This document shows, piece by piece, positions 54,113 through 62,278 of a DNA stretch of 64,000 nucleotides (the first letter of the stretch is position 1; every line of letters begins with the position of its first letter). The position numbers and the translations under genes are program-made. The stretch is from Gemmatimonadota bacterium (GTDB lineage Bacteria > Gemmatimonadota > Gemmatimonadetes > Gemmatimonadales > Gemmatimonadaceae): assembly GCA_016191225.1 (NCBI GenBank), contig JACPPC010000022.1, forward strand, positions 186,001 through 250,000, read 5' to 3'. The notes under the pieces were generated by a model, which was given only the letters and a program-made list of their open reading frames with translations, was not told the origin of the DNA and ran no database searches.

Positions 54113-54119
54113 GCGCGCG

Positions 54120-54125
54120 AAGATA
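54120..54125 (-). promoter_or_regulatory. -10 element for the DUF4177-like operon
   Basis: TATCTT on the minus strand lies seven bases before the ATG at 54112. The upp ATG is on the opposite strand only 27 bases away, so the two promoters overlap. The TATCTT sequence also precedes sixA and the GH109-like gene. Confidence 0.45.
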
Positions 54126-54139
54126 GTAGTTTCGGCCGC

Positions 54140-54787
54140 ATGGGCACCACCCCGGACTTCCCCACGCTCACGATCGTCGGCCACCCGCTCGTCCAGCACA
54201 AGCTGCGGCTCCTGCGGGACCGCGAGACGCCGACCAAGATCTTCAAGGAGCTGGTTGACGAGATCGCGATGCTGATGGCGTACGAGGCCACCGCCGGCCT
54301 CTCGCTCGAGGAGGCGCCGGTTGAGACGCCACTCGAACGCACAGTCGGTTACCGCGTCAGTGGCAAGAAGTTGACTCTCGTGCCCATCCTTCGCGCCGGC
54401 CTCGGCATGGTCGAGGGCGTCCTGCGTCTCGTACCATCGGCGCGTGTCGGGCATATCGGGCTCTACCGCGACCACGACACCCTCGAGCCGGTCGACTACT
54501 ACTTCAAGGTTCCGGGCGACGCCGCCGAGCGCGACTTCTTCCTCCTCGACCCGATGCTCGCCACTGGGGGCAGCGCCGCCTCCGCCGTGGCATCCCTCAA
54601 GCGCGCCGGCGCCACGCGCATTCGCTTCCTCTGCCTCGTGGCGGCGCCCGAAGGCGTGCGCCGGCTGGCCGCCGCGCACCGCGACGTACAGGTGTATTGC
54701 GCCTCGCTCGATCGCGGGCTCAACCCGCAGGGCTACATCCTTCCCGGGCTCGGCGACGCCGGCGACCGGCTCTTCGGCACGCGCTAG
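54140..54787 (+). CDS. upp: Uracil phosphoribosyltransferase
   Basis: The 215-aa enzyme makes UMP from uracil and PRPP. Signatures are '[20 protein letters not shown]', '[20 protein letters not shown]', the PRPP loop '[18 protein letters not shown]' and the uracil-binding C-terminus '[20 protein letters not shown]'. The leader is very short because the divergent gene starts 27 bases away. Confidence 0.96.
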   Translation: MGTTPDFPTLTIVGHPLVQHKLRLLRDRETPTKIFKELVDEIAMLMAYEATAGLSLEEAPVETPLERTVGYRVSGKKLTLVPILRAGLGMVEGVLRLVPSARVGHIGLYRDHDTLEPVDYYFKVPGDAAERDFFLLDPMLATGGSAASAVASLKRAGATRIRFLCLVAAPEGVRRLAAAHRDVQVYCASLDRGLNPQGYILPGLGDAGDRLFGTR

Positions 54788-54890
54788 TGCCCGCCACGGG
54801 CGCGCGACGGCGGCCTGCGCCGCGACATGGCGCAGCGCCCATTCGCGTGACACCCTGTGGCGCGCGCGCGTCAGTCGCGAGAATTCGGTC

Positions 54891-54919
54891 TTGTTGGTTC
54901 TGAATGTCGTCACTACATT
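54891..54919 (+). promoter_or_regulatory. Promoter of the metallopeptidase gene, with overlapping inverted repeat
   Basis: TTGTTG (54891-54896) and TACATT (54914-54919) are 17 bases apart. GAATGT (54902-54907) and ACATTC (54915-54920) form an inverted repeat over the spacer and -10, a possible operator. The predicted transcript start near 54926 supports the downstream ATG at 54971. Confidence 0.6.
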
Positions 54920-54970
54920 CTCGCGCGGTTCGATGAACGCGCGAATCGTGTCCTCGCCTCCCGGACGTTG

Positions 54971-55909
54971 ATGCTGATCAACCTGCTGCCGGATTTCTTC
55001 GCGGTGCTCAACAGCTCCGACCGGGTCGCCGCCTACAGCAGGTACTTCGACACGCACCGTCCGCTTCTCGAGGCTTACTGGCAGAACTACGTCCTCGACC
55101 CCGACGGCCCGCACTTCCAGGACGTCGTGCGCGCCACGGCCATGGCCGACCGCACGGATCTCCGCACCATGCTCGAGCGGGCCGACGTCGTTTCGCTCGC
55201 ACGCAACACCGAGGAGCAGTGCCAGCTCCTCCTCGACAACGACACCAGCATCGACGTCGTGCTCATGGTCGGCGTTGGCGCCGCGAACGCGGGCGAGCTC
55301 GTCGTCAACGGGCGCGGCACCGCCTTCGTGTGCCTCGAGCACTTCACCTCGGTCGCCAACCCCGACACCCAGGGACTGGGGCTCGACCCCGAGCTGATCC
55401 CCCTCTGGCTCGCCCACGAGATCGCCCACGCCGTGCGCTACACTTCACCCACTTCGCGTAGCGAGATGCGCGCCTTCGTCGATGAGGCCGGCGGCTATTA
55501 CTCATACTGGGAGACCGGGCGCCGGGCTTCACTGCGCGAATTGCTGGTCAACGAGGGGCTCGCCGTGCAGGTCTCGCGGGCCATCTCGCCCGGGCATGCC
55601 GCCTGGGAGTACTTCGGGTACGGCCGCCGACAGTACGCGCGGGTGCGCGAGCTCGAGCAGGTGCTCGCGCGCGCGGTGGCCCCCGATCTCGACGCGAGCG
55701 CTCTCGGCTTGCGCCTGCGCTATCTCTCCGGGGGGATGAGCGACGAGGCGCGCACCGTCGATCGCTACGTGCTGCCCGAGCGGGCCGGGTACTTCCTCGG
55801 CGCCCGCATGGTCGACGCCGCCGTGGCGGACCGCGGCTACGGGTGGGCCGTCCGCGCGGCGGCCGAGGAGCTCGTCGCCGTCGGTCAGCAGGCCGCGGTC
55901 TCGGCGTAG
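54971..55909 (+). CDS. Zinc metallopeptidase-like protein (DUF2268-type)
   Basis: The 312-aa protein has HEIAH at residues 149-153 and a downstream Glu in 'LLVNEGLAVQVSRAI', the gluzincin arrangement typical of DUF2268-like 'predicted Zn-dependent proteases'. No signal peptide is evident, so it is probably cytoplasmic. The start ATG at 54971 is chosen because a well-spaced promoter lies just upstream; an in-frame ATG at 54857 would lie upstream of that promoter. A 67-aa protein gene follows immediately. Confidence 0.72.
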   Translation: MLINLLPDFFAVLNSSDRVAAYSRYFDTHRPLLEAYWQNYVLDPDGPHFQDVVRATAMADRTDLRTMLERADVVSLARNTEEQCQLLLDNDTSIDVVLMVGVGAANAGELVVNGRGTAFVCLEHFTSVANPDTQGLGLDPELIPLWLAHEIAHAVRYTSPTSRSEMRAFVDEAGGYYSYWETGRRASLRELLVNEGLAVQVSRAISPGHAAWEYFGYGRRQYARVRELEQVLARAVAPDLDASALGLRLRYLSGGMSDEARTVDRYVLPERAGYFLGARMVDAAVADRGYGWAVRAAAEELVAVGQQAAVSA

Positions 55910-55914
55910 CCCGC

Positions 55915-56118
55915 GTGGCCGAGAAGAAGAGGGGATCCGACGAGCGGCGCGTGAACCAGTCGCTGCGCGAACTGCTCGACGACCTCCTCGAGCTTGTGCG
56001 CGACTTGTCCAACAACGCCGCCGACATGCCATCCGCCGAGCTCGAGTACGCCCAGCAGCGCCTCGAGTGGCTGGCCGACGAAATCTGGCGGGCCGCGATC
56101 AAGGCCGAGTCGGAGTAA
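55915..56118 (+). CDS. Small helical charged protein
   Basis: The 67-aa product (GTG start 5 bases after the previous stop) is almost entirely helical and charged, with amphipathic heptads in 'LRELLDDLLELVRDLSNN' and 'AQQRLEWLADEIWRAAIKAE'. I do not recognise the family. The tight spacing suggests coupling to the metallopeptidase gene; it may be an inhibitor or partner. Confidence 0.6.
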   Translation: MAEKKRGSDERRVNQSLRELLDDLLELVRDLSNNAADMPSAELEYAQQRLEWLADEIWRAAIKAESE

Positions 56119-56168
56119 CGGCGCTTCGCGGCGGCGGCGAGTTCCCCCGCGCCCCACCAGCCCCAGGT

Positions 56169-56190
56169 CGGCGGAGCGCCGGTCGTTTCC
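56169..56190 (+). terminator. Short hairpin between convergent genes
   Basis: CGGCG-GAG-CGCCG followed by GTCGTTTCC lies between the small helical protein gene and the end of yidC. The stem is short (5 bp) but perfect. Confidence 0.4.
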
Positions 56191-57890
56191 TAGCCCGGAG
56201 CCGCCGCCTTGCTGCGCTCGTTCGCTATCAGCCACTGCTGCGGCAGCGCCGCGAGGTTCTGCACGAAGTAGTAGAGCGTGAGCCCCGAGGCGAAGTTCAG
56301 GAACATCACCAGCATCATGCCCGGCAGGAGCCAGCTCATCATCTTCGCCTGCGGGTTCGGCGGCGAGTTCCGCATCCCCAGCCACGACAGCAGGTACATG
56401 CTTGCCGCCATCAGCACCGGGAACACGTAGAACGGGTCGGCCAACGAGATGTCGGGCAGCCACAGGAAGCTGACCCCCCGGAACTCGATCGTGTTCTGGA
56501 ACACGAAGAAGAGCGCGAACAGGATCGGCATCGGGATCAGCAGCGGGAGGCATCCCATGAGCGGGCTGAGCGGGCTCATGTCGTGCGCCTTGTAGACCTT
56601 CATCATCTCCTGCTGCAGCTGTTGCGGATCCCCCTTGTACTTCTCCTGCGTCGCCTGCAGCTCCGGCTGCAGCCGCTGCATCTTGAGGCTCGAGCGCATC
56701 GCGCTCTGGTTCATCGGCCAGAGGATCACGCGCACCGCCACCGCGAACACGATCAGGATCCAGCCGTAGCTGAGTCCTGTCGACCGCTTCATCCACAGGA
56801 GCACACGCATCACGATCGTCGCGAACGGCTGCACCGCGCCCTGCAGCCAGCCACCGTACGGGTTCACGTTCTCGAACTCGCGCCCCACCGCTCGCAGCCG
56901 CTCCCACGCCTGCGGACCGGCGTAGAGGTCGAACTCCACCGCGCCCCGGGCGAGCGTCGCGTACACCTCGGCCTGCGCGGCCGTGGCCTGCTTGCCCACC
57001 CGCTCCTGGCCGGTCACATGCAACTCCTCGAACGGCGTGCGCAGCGAGTCGCTCACCAGGCCGACGACGAAGTACTTGTTCTTCGCGGCGAGCCAGGTGA
57101 ACGGGCCGCTTTCGAGTTTGAGCTCGCCCGGGTCAGGCTTCGAGAAGGCGATGCTCGACGCCGCTCGCTTCACCGGCTTGAAGGCGTACGACAGGTGCGT
57201 CGCGTCCTCCTCCGGCTTCGCTTCCTGCGACTCGAAGCCGCGGGGAAGGTCCACGCGAAGGAACGCGTTCGCGGGGGCGCCATCCACGCTCACGCGCGTC
57301 TGGGCCCGAAAGGCGCGCGCCTCGGCGCTGTCGAACACGTAGCGCACGTTGAGCGTGATTCCGCGCTCGACGCCACGGAAGCCGACCGTTTGCTGCCCGC
57401 CCTGAACGCCACGGGTGACCGTGAACGGCACGGCGTCAAACCGCACGGTGTCGCCGGCGGCGAGCACCGCGTACCTGAGCAGCGGCAGCCCCGGTGTCCG
57501 GATCGCCGCCGCCTCCTGCCCGCCACGTCGTGCGACCAGCCGTCGGTACTCCGGGAGCGTCACCTCCACCGGCGCGGCGCCGAGTGACGTCAGCACCATC
57601 GTCGCGTGCGACGTTTGCACGGTCACGCTTTCCGCCCTTGCTGGAACAGGCACGCCGACGGCCGGTGCACCGACGTGCGGCGCGGACCCCGCCGGCGCCG
57701 CCCGCGCTGCCACGGGCGTGGAGCCTGTCGGTGACGCAGCCGCGACAGCCGATCCGGGCGCGCTGCGGGCCGTCGCGGACGAGTCGGCGCCAGTCGGGCT
57801 CGGCGCGGGGCGCGGTGGTGGAAAGAGGTAGTTGCTCAGCACGATCACGCCGATGGTCAGCACGATCGCCAGCAGGAAGCGACGGTCCAT
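56190..57890 (-). CDS. yidC: Membrane protein insertase YidC
   Basis: The 566-aa protein has the Gram-negative YidC layout: N-terminal transmembrane helix ('FLLAIVLTIGVIVLSNYLF'), a Pro/Ala linker, a large periplasmic beta-sandwich domain, and five C-terminal helices including 'GWILIVFAVAVRVILWPMNQ' with the conserved groove Arg, 'MGCLPLLIPMPILFALFFVF' and 'PGMMLVMFLNFASGLTLYYF'. It inserts membrane proteins with or without SecYEG. It is the last gene of rpmH-rnpA-yidD-yidC. The long periplasmic domain indicates a diderm cell. Confidence 0.95.
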   Translation of the reverse strand: MDRRFLLAIVLTIGVIVLSNYLFPPPRPAPSPTGADSSATARSAPGSAVAAASPTGSTPVAARAAPAGSAPHVGAPAVGVPVPARAESVTVQTSHATMVLTSLGAAPVEVTLPEYRRLVARRGGQEAAAIRTPGLPLLRYAVLAAGDTVRFDAVPFTVTRGVQGGQQTVGFRGVERGITLNVRYVFDSAEARAFRAQTRVSVDGAPANAFLRVDLPRGFESQEAKPEEDATHLSYAFKPVKRAASSIAFSKPDPGELKLESGPFTWLAAKNKYFVVGLVSDSLRTPFEELHVTGQERVGKQATAAQAEVYATLARGAVEFDLYAGPQAWERLRAVGREFENVNPYGGWLQGAVQPFATIVMRVLLWMKRSTGLSYGWILIVFAVAVRVILWPMNQSAMRSSLKMQRLQPELQATQEKYKGDPQQLQQEMMKVYKAHDMSPLSPLMGCLPLLIPMPILFALFFVFQNTIEFRGVSFLWLPDISLADPFYVFPVLMAASMYLLSWLGMRNSPPNPQAKMMSWLLPGMMLVMFLNFASGLTLYYFVQNLAALPQQWLIANERSKAAAPG

Positions 57891-57908
57891 TAGTCGCGCA
57901 ATGACAGG

Positions 57909-58118
57909 TCAGGGAACCGGGTCATAGCCACCCGCCCGAAAGGGGTGGCACCGGGCGATGCGCTTGGCGGCGAGCACGCTGCCGCGCCAGGCGCCGTGCC
58001 GCGCGATCGCCTCGATCGCGTACGCCGAGCACGTCGGATGATAGCGGCACGCCGCCGGAACCAGCGGACCGATCCAGAGTTGATAGGCGCGGATCGCCAG
58101 CGTGAGCGCCGCCTTCAT
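57909..58118 (-). CDS. yidD: Membrane protein insertion efficiency factor YidD
   Basis: The 69-aa protein has the family signature '[20 protein letters not shown]' and '[20 protein letters not shown]', with the C-terminal '[14 protein letters not shown]'. It aids YidC-dependent insertion. The ATG overlaps the rnpA stop (ATGA). Confidence 0.95.
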   Translation of the reverse strand: MKAALTLAIRAYQLWIGPLVPAACRYHPTCSAYAIEAIARHGAWRGSVLAAKRIARCHPFRAGGYDPVP

Positions 58119-58498
58119 GTCGAGCCGGGGGCCGGCGTGCCGGCCTCGCGCTCCCGCGTGCGCTCCCGCACGCTCGCAACGTCGAAGCGCAGGGCTTCGA
58201 AGTCGGCACGGTAGGCGGCAGGTGTGGCCTTGAGCACGAGATCCATACGGGACAGGCCCGGCAGGAGATCCATGCGCACAAGCTCGCGCAGGCGGCGCTT
58301 CACGGTGTTGCGGTCGACCGCGGAGTGGCCGAACCGCGGCACGACGATTCCCACGCGGCCATACGTGCGAAGGGAAGCGAGCCCGCGGACGTCGAGGTGC
58401 CTCGTCCGGATCCGCTTCCCTTCCGCATACACGCGCGCAAGATCGGCGCTCCGCGTCAGGCGCTGCCGCCGCGGAAAGGTGAACCGTTCAGGCGCCAG
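58115..58498 (-). CDS. rnpA: RNase P protein component, probable non-ATG start
   Basis: The protein shows RnpA motifs '[14 protein letters not shown]', '[20 protein letters not shown]' and '[20 protein letters not shown]' (the RNR-like helix). The conserved N-terminus [20 protein letters not shown] is encoded in frame upstream of the first GTG (58432). No ATG, GTG or TTG precedes it back to the in-frame stop inside rpmH. A CTG at 58496-58498, overlapping the last codons of rpmH by 11 bases, is the best candidate start and gives 127 aa. It binds the RNase P RNA encoded at 61.7-62.0 kb. Confidence 0.85.
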   Translation of the reverse strand: MAPERFTFPRRQRLTRSADLARVYAEGKRIRTRHLDVRGLASLRTYGRVGIVVPRFGHSAVDRNTVKRRLRELVRMDLLPGLSRMDLVLKATPAAYRADFEALRFDVASVRERTREREAGTPAPGST

Positions 58499-58652
58499 CG
58501 TACTTGCTGGGCAGTTGCACGGTCAGGCGCTTGCGGCCCTTCTTGCGGCGACGCGCCAGCACCTGGCGGCCCCACTTCGTGGCCATGCGCGTGCGGAACC
58601 CGTGCGTGGCGATCCGGCGTTTGTTGCGCGGACGGTAGGTAGGCTTGCCCAT
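58488..58652 (-). CDS. rpmH: 50S ribosomal protein L34
   Basis: The 54-aa basic protein begins [20 protein letters not shown] and ends '[14 protein letters not shown]'; it carries the L34 signature (HGFRxRMxTxxGRxVLxxRRxKGRKRL). It is preceded by a good promoter at 58705-58733. The rnpA reading frame overlaps its 3' end. Confidence 0.96.
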   Translation of the reverse strand: MGKPTYRPRNKRRIATHGFRTRMATKWGRQVLARRRKKGRKRLTVQLPSKYAGA

Positions 58653-58704
58653 CGACACCCTGATCGAGAAGGAGCGGTTGAATCCAGACTTTCAGAGAAC
58701 CCTA

Positions 58705-58733
58705 AGTATAATCCGCGCCAGTAGTTGCGACAA
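58705..58733 (-). promoter_or_regulatory. Promoter of rpmH-rnpA-yidD-yidC
   Basis: On the minus strand TTGTCG (58728-58733) and TATACT (58705-58710) are separated by exactly 17 bases. The predicted transcript starts about 45 bases before the rpmH ATG. Confidence 0.7.
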
Positions 58734-58782
58734 GTCCCTGCAACTCGTGGAATTGGGCCCATCGCCCGCCAAATCGCAGCGT

Positions 58783-58833
58783 TTGACTTTTCCACAGGGG
58801 ACCGGTACCTTCTCGCCCCCTCGGTTTTCCACA
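58783..58833 (+). promoter_or_regulatory. dnaA: dnaA promoter with two DnaA-box-like sites
   Basis: TTGACT (58783-58788) and TACCTT (58806-58811) are 17 bases apart. TTTTCCACA occurs at 58788-58796, in the spacer, and again at 58825-58833, just before the dnaA ATG. Both differ from the TTATCCACA consensus at one position. DnaA autorepression is the natural reading. Confidence 0.7.
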
Positions 58834-58846
58834 CGTCCGGACGCTC

Positions 58847-60259
58847 ATGTCACTCACGCCGCAAGAGGTCTGGACCCGCCTGCTCGAGCGAGTCAGGCAC
58901 GACCTTCCCGCCGAGGCGTACGAAAGTTGGCTTGCCCCAGCCGCACCCGTAAGTTATTCCGGCGAAACGCTTTCTGTGAGCGTGCCCGACCAGTTCGCTG
59001 CCGAATGGAACGAGCGGAACTACACCGACCTGCTGCAGGGGTATGGCCCAGTTGCCTTGGGCAACGCGGTCCGGGTCGTCTTTCAAGCCGATCCCGAGCG
59101 CGCCGGCCGGCCGCAGATGGACTTCTTCTCACCGACGGCCCCCGCCGGATCGACGGCGGCTCTCCCGCAGCGCACGAGTTTCGTCGCCCGGCGCGAGGGG
59201 GGCGAGGCAACTTTCCAGCCCCTCAGTCCCCGCTACACCTTCGGTGAGTTTGTGGTCGGGCAATCCAACGAGCTCGCGGCCGCCGCAGCCCTCGCCGTCT
59301 CGCAGCAGCCGGGGCACGCTTACAACCCCCTGTTCATCTACGGCGGCACCGGGCTCGGCAAGACCCACCTCATGCAGGCCATTGGCCACACGGTTCTCGA
59401 ACGCCTCCCCGAGGCGCGTGTCGTGTACGTGGGCATCGAGCAATTCACAAACGAGTTCATCCAGGCGGTCCAGAACAAGGGCATGACCGCCTTCAAGCGG
59501 CGGTACCGCGAGCTCGATGTGTTACTGGTCGATGACGTGCAGTTCCTCAAGGGAAAGGAGAGTACTCAGGAGGAGTTCTTTCATACCTTCAACACACTGT
59601 ACGAGGCGGGGCGGCAGATCGTGCTCACGAGCGACCGGCCACCCTCCGAGATTCCCCGGCTGGAGGCACGGCTGGTGAGCCGGTTCCAGAGCGGCATGGT
59701 GGCCGATGTCGGGCAGCCCGACTACGAGCACCGCCTCGCCATCCTGCACCAGAAGGCGCGGCGCGACCACCTCGAACAGACCTTTCCCGACGATGTGCTG
59801 CAGCTGATCGCGGAGCGCGTCGTCTCCAATGTGCGCGAGCTTGAGGGGTGCATCATCAAGCTCCTCGCCTATGCGTCGCTCAAGCATCGCGATATCACGG
59901 TTGCCGTCGCGCTCGAGGGGTTGCGCGACCGCCTGACCGGCGATTCGGCCGCTGGCGGTGGAGCTGGCACTCTGTCGATCCCGGCGGTCCAGCGCCTCGT
60001 CGCGTCGGAGTGGCAGGTCACTCCGGAGGCGCTGATGAGCAAGAGCCGACTCAAGGCGTATACGGTTCCTCGCCAGGTTGCGATGTACCTCGTGCGATCG
60101 CTCATGGGCACTCCACTCATGCAGATTGGCGAGGCGTTTGGCGGTCGGGACCATTCCACAGTCATCCACAGCCTCGAACGGGTGGAGGCTCAGGTCCGTC
60201 TGGACAGTGACTTTGCCGCCAGGGTGCAGCGTGTGGAGAACAGGCTCTTGCAGCAGTGA
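58847..60259 (+). CDS. dnaA: Chromosomal replication initiator DnaA
   Basis: The 470-aa AAA+ protein has domain I (residues 1-80, 'LPAEAYESWLAPAAPVSYSG'), a short linker, the ATPase domain with Walker A 'GGTGLGKTHL' (166-175) and Walker B 'VLLVDDVQFLKGKEST', and C-terminal domain IV with the DnaA-box signature 'GGRDHSTVIHSLERVE'. It opens oriC and is autoregulated through boxes in its promoter. It is divergent from rpmH and followed by dnaN. Confidence 0.98.
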   Translation: MSLTPQEVWTRLLERVRHDLPAEAYESWLAPAAPVSYSGETLSVSVPDQFAAEWNERNYTDLLQGYGPVALGNAVRVVFQADPERAGRPQMDFFSPTAPAGSTAALPQRTSFVARREGGEATFQPLSPRYTFGEFVVGQSNELAAAAALAVSQQPGHAYNPLFIYGGTGLGKTHLMQAIGHTVLERLPEARVVYVGIEQFTNEFIQAVQNKGMTAFKRRYRELDVLLVDDVQFLKGKESTQEEFFHTFNTLYEAGRQIVLTSDRPPSEIPRLEARLVSRFQSGMVADVGQPDYEHRLAILHQKARRDHLEQTFPDDVLQLIAERVVSNVRELEGCIIKLLAYASLKHRDITVAVALEGLRDRLTGDSAAGGGAGTLSIPAVQRLVASEWQVTPEALMSKSRLKAYTVPRQVAMYLVRSLMGTPLMQIGEAFGGRDHSTVIHSLERVEAQVRLDSDFAARVQRVENRLLQQ

Positions 60260-60473
60260 CTGTCCACGACAGCAGCGTGTCCTCGGCGCATTTGTGGGCA
60301 ACTGTCGCCCTTGCTCACTGGGGTGTGGATATTGTGCCGGCGGATAACCGATTGTATCGTATTGCGTTACGGCAATTGCCGACGATCCACAGTCCTTGCT
60401 ACTACTTCCCTGTCCTTTCTCTTTCTATTGTGATACAACAGCGTCGGCTCGTGACGGCTTTTCAGGAGCGCTC
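60260..60473. other. oriC: Candidate oriC (dnaA-dnaN intergenic region)
   Basis: This 214-bp gap is clearly AT-richer than its surroundings. DnaA-box-like sites: TGTGGATAT at 60324-60332 (one mismatch on the reverse strand), TGTGGGCAA at 60293-60301 and CGATCCACA at 60383-60391 (two mismatches each). TCATCCACA (60162-60170, one mismatch) lies in the end of dnaA. The AT-rich stretch around 60331-60450 could be the unwinding element. The gap also holds the dnaN leader with AGGAG at 60464-60468. Confidence 0.6.
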
Positions 60474-61583
60474 ATGAAGGTCACCATCTCGCGTGAAAAG
60501 CTGCTCGAAGGCCTCACGGCCGTCGGTGCCACGATCCCCGCGAAGACCACGTTGCCGGTGCTGTCGAACCTCATGGTCGAGACCACGGAGCGCGGACTCC
60601 GCCTTTCTGGCACGGACCTCGACATCGCGGTCAGTATGGAGATCGCGGCCGAGGTCGATGCGCCTGGCGCGATCACGATTCCCGCGAAGAAGCTGAGCGA
60701 GATCGTGCGCGAACTGCCGCCGGCGCCGATCAAGCTCGCAACCAGCGGGGAGCAGCGCATCACCTTGGAGAGCGGCAGGTCGCGGTTCAAGTTGCTGGGG
60801 CTGCCAAAGGACGAGTTTCCAGCCTTCCCCGCGGTCAAGTTCACGAACCCGTGGAAGATCCGCTCGTCGGAAGTACAAAAGCTCATCGCCCACGCCTCAT
60901 TCGCGGTGTCCGTAGAGGAGAGCCGGCCCATCCTGAACGGGGTGCTGTGGGAGCTCCGCAAGGACGTGATGCGCATGGTCGCCACGAACGGGCACCGGCT
61001 GGCGAAGATGGAGACGCCGTGGAGCGGCACGAGCGAGGCCACCGACTTCATCGTTCCGCCCAAGGCGCTCGAACAGGTGCGGCGCCTCTTTCCGGCCGAC
61101 GAGGACCTCGAGATTGCTCAGGGCGCGAACCACCTCGGCTTCCGCTCACCGTTTACCGCCGTCTACACGCGGCTGATCGAGGGCCCGTACCCGAACTACG
61201 AGCAGGTCATCCCCAAGGACAACGATCGCGTGGCCATTGCCGACAAGGCCGCGCTCACTGCCGCCCTCCGCCGCACCTCCATCGTGGCGTCGGACCAGAC
61301 GCATCGCATCCGGCTGGCCTTCAACACGGGAATGCTCAAGTTCAGCGTGCAGACGGCCGACGTGGGCGAGGCGCAGGACGAGATCCCGGTTCGGTACACG
61401 GGCGACGCGCTCGAGATCGGCTTCAACGCCAACTACCTGCTCGAGATCCTGCGGTATATCCCCACTGACGAGGTCAAGCTGACGTTCAAGGCGCCGGAGC
61501 GCGCCGCGACGCTCGAGCCGGAGGGTTGGAGCGACCCGGCCAAGTACCTCTGCCTGGTGATGCCGCTGCGTCTCGTCGACTGA
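60474..61583 (+). CDS. dnaN: DNA polymerase III beta subunit (sliding clamp)
   Basis: The 369-aa clamp has three related domains, beginning 'MKVTISREKLLEGLTAVGAT' and ending 'KYLCLVMPLRL', with 'ATNGHRLAKMETPW' in domain 2 and the hydrophobic-pocket residues of the C-terminal domain. AGGAG lies five bases before the ATG. recF, which often follows dnaN, is absent; a terminator and rnpB follow instead. Confidence 0.97.
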   Translation: MKVTISREKLLEGLTAVGATIPAKTTLPVLSNLMVETTERGLRLSGTDLDIAVSMEIAAEVDAPGAITIPAKKLSEIVRELPPAPIKLATSGEQRITLESGRSRFKLLGLPKDEFPAFPAVKFTNPWKIRSSEVQKLIAHASFAVSVEESRPILNGVLWELRKDVMRMVATNGHRLAKMETPWSGTSEATDFIVPPKALEQVRRLFPADEDLEIAQGANHLGFRSPFTAVYTRLIEGPYPNYEQVIPKDNDRVAIADKAALTAALRRTSIVASDQTHRIRLAFNTGMLKFSVQTADVGEAQDEIPVRYTGDALEIGFNANYLLEILRYIPTDEVKLTFKAPERAATLEPEGWSDPAKYLCLVMPLRLVD

Positions 61584-61613
61584 TCGCGAGGCGGCCAGCG
61601 GCGGACAACTGGT

Positions 61614-61651
61614 GCGGGGTGCGGTCTCATCGACCGCACCCCGCGTTGTTC
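61614..61651. terminator. Strong terminator after dnaN
   Basis: GCGGGGTGCGGT (61614-61625) pairs perfectly with ACCGCACCCCGC (61633-61644) around a 7-base loop and is followed by GTTGTTCC. It also faces the 3' end of rnpB on the other strand. Confidence 0.8.
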
Positions 61652-61659
61652 CCCAGCTC

Positions 61660-62028
61660 GTGACGGGCCTGTACGCCGGGTTCTGTCGGGCCGTGAGGCC
61701 CGGATGATCATTCCTCTCGGTCGCCGGTCACCCGGCGACTCCAGCAGCCGACCCGCGGCGTCTTGGTCGAGGTGGGCGCCTCTCGCCGCTTACTTGGCCT
61801 TGCTCCCGCTGGGGGTTGTCGTGCCGCCGGGCGTCGCCGCCGGCGCGGTGGGCTCTTACCCCGCCGTTTCACCCTTACCAGCCCTTTCGGGCTGGCGGTC
61901 TGTTTTCTGTGACCCTGTCCGTCGGCCGGTTGCCCGGCCGCCCAGGCGTTACCTGGCAGCGTGCCCATGGAGCCCGGACGTTCCTCGAGCGCGATCGATC
62001 TCACGCACGCGATCATCCAGCCCGCCAC
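61660..62028 (-). ncRNA. rnpB: RNase P RNA, bacterial class A
   Basis: About 369 nt read on the minus strand contain the conserved class A blocks: GAGGAACGTCCGGGCTCC near the 5' end (61971-61986 region; the usual GAGGAAAGTCC with one A-to-C change), CAGAAAACAGACCGCC, GGTAAGGGTGAAACGG followed by GGTAAGAGCCCACCG, AGAGGAATGATCA and the 3' ACAGAACCCGG block. GGCGGGC at the 5' end pairs with GCCCGTC at the 3' end as P1, which sets the limits to within a few bases. It is the catalytic RNA for tRNA 5' maturation, partner of RnpA. Confidence 0.95.
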
Positions 62029-62278
62029 ATGTGTACACACCTGAAGGCTCGCCAGGCTACCGCAAAAAGGCAACCGGGCGGGGTACCGACCCCGGGGGGG
62101 GCCGCGTCCCCTTGCGGGCGCGGCACGGCGGGACTGGCAGCAACGCTGACGCTGGCTGCGCGGCAGCCCCCCGCGCGCTGACCCTGCGCTGACGGCGCCC
62201 ACATACACTGGCTGCCGACGTCCTCGACCGCGAGGATGTGCCGCGCCGCCACCCCAGCCGCCCCGCGCACGAGGCCCG

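Noticed and set aside
54857-54970. Upstream ATG for the metallopeptidase (MARARQ...)
   Set aside because: A well-spaced promoter (54891-54919) lies downstream of that ATG, and the extra residues are Arg-rich; the ATG at 54971 fits better.
60260-60473. A small protein gene between dnaA and dnaN
   Set aside because: The open frames lack a convincing start and the AT-rich, box-containing sequence fits an origin/leader better.
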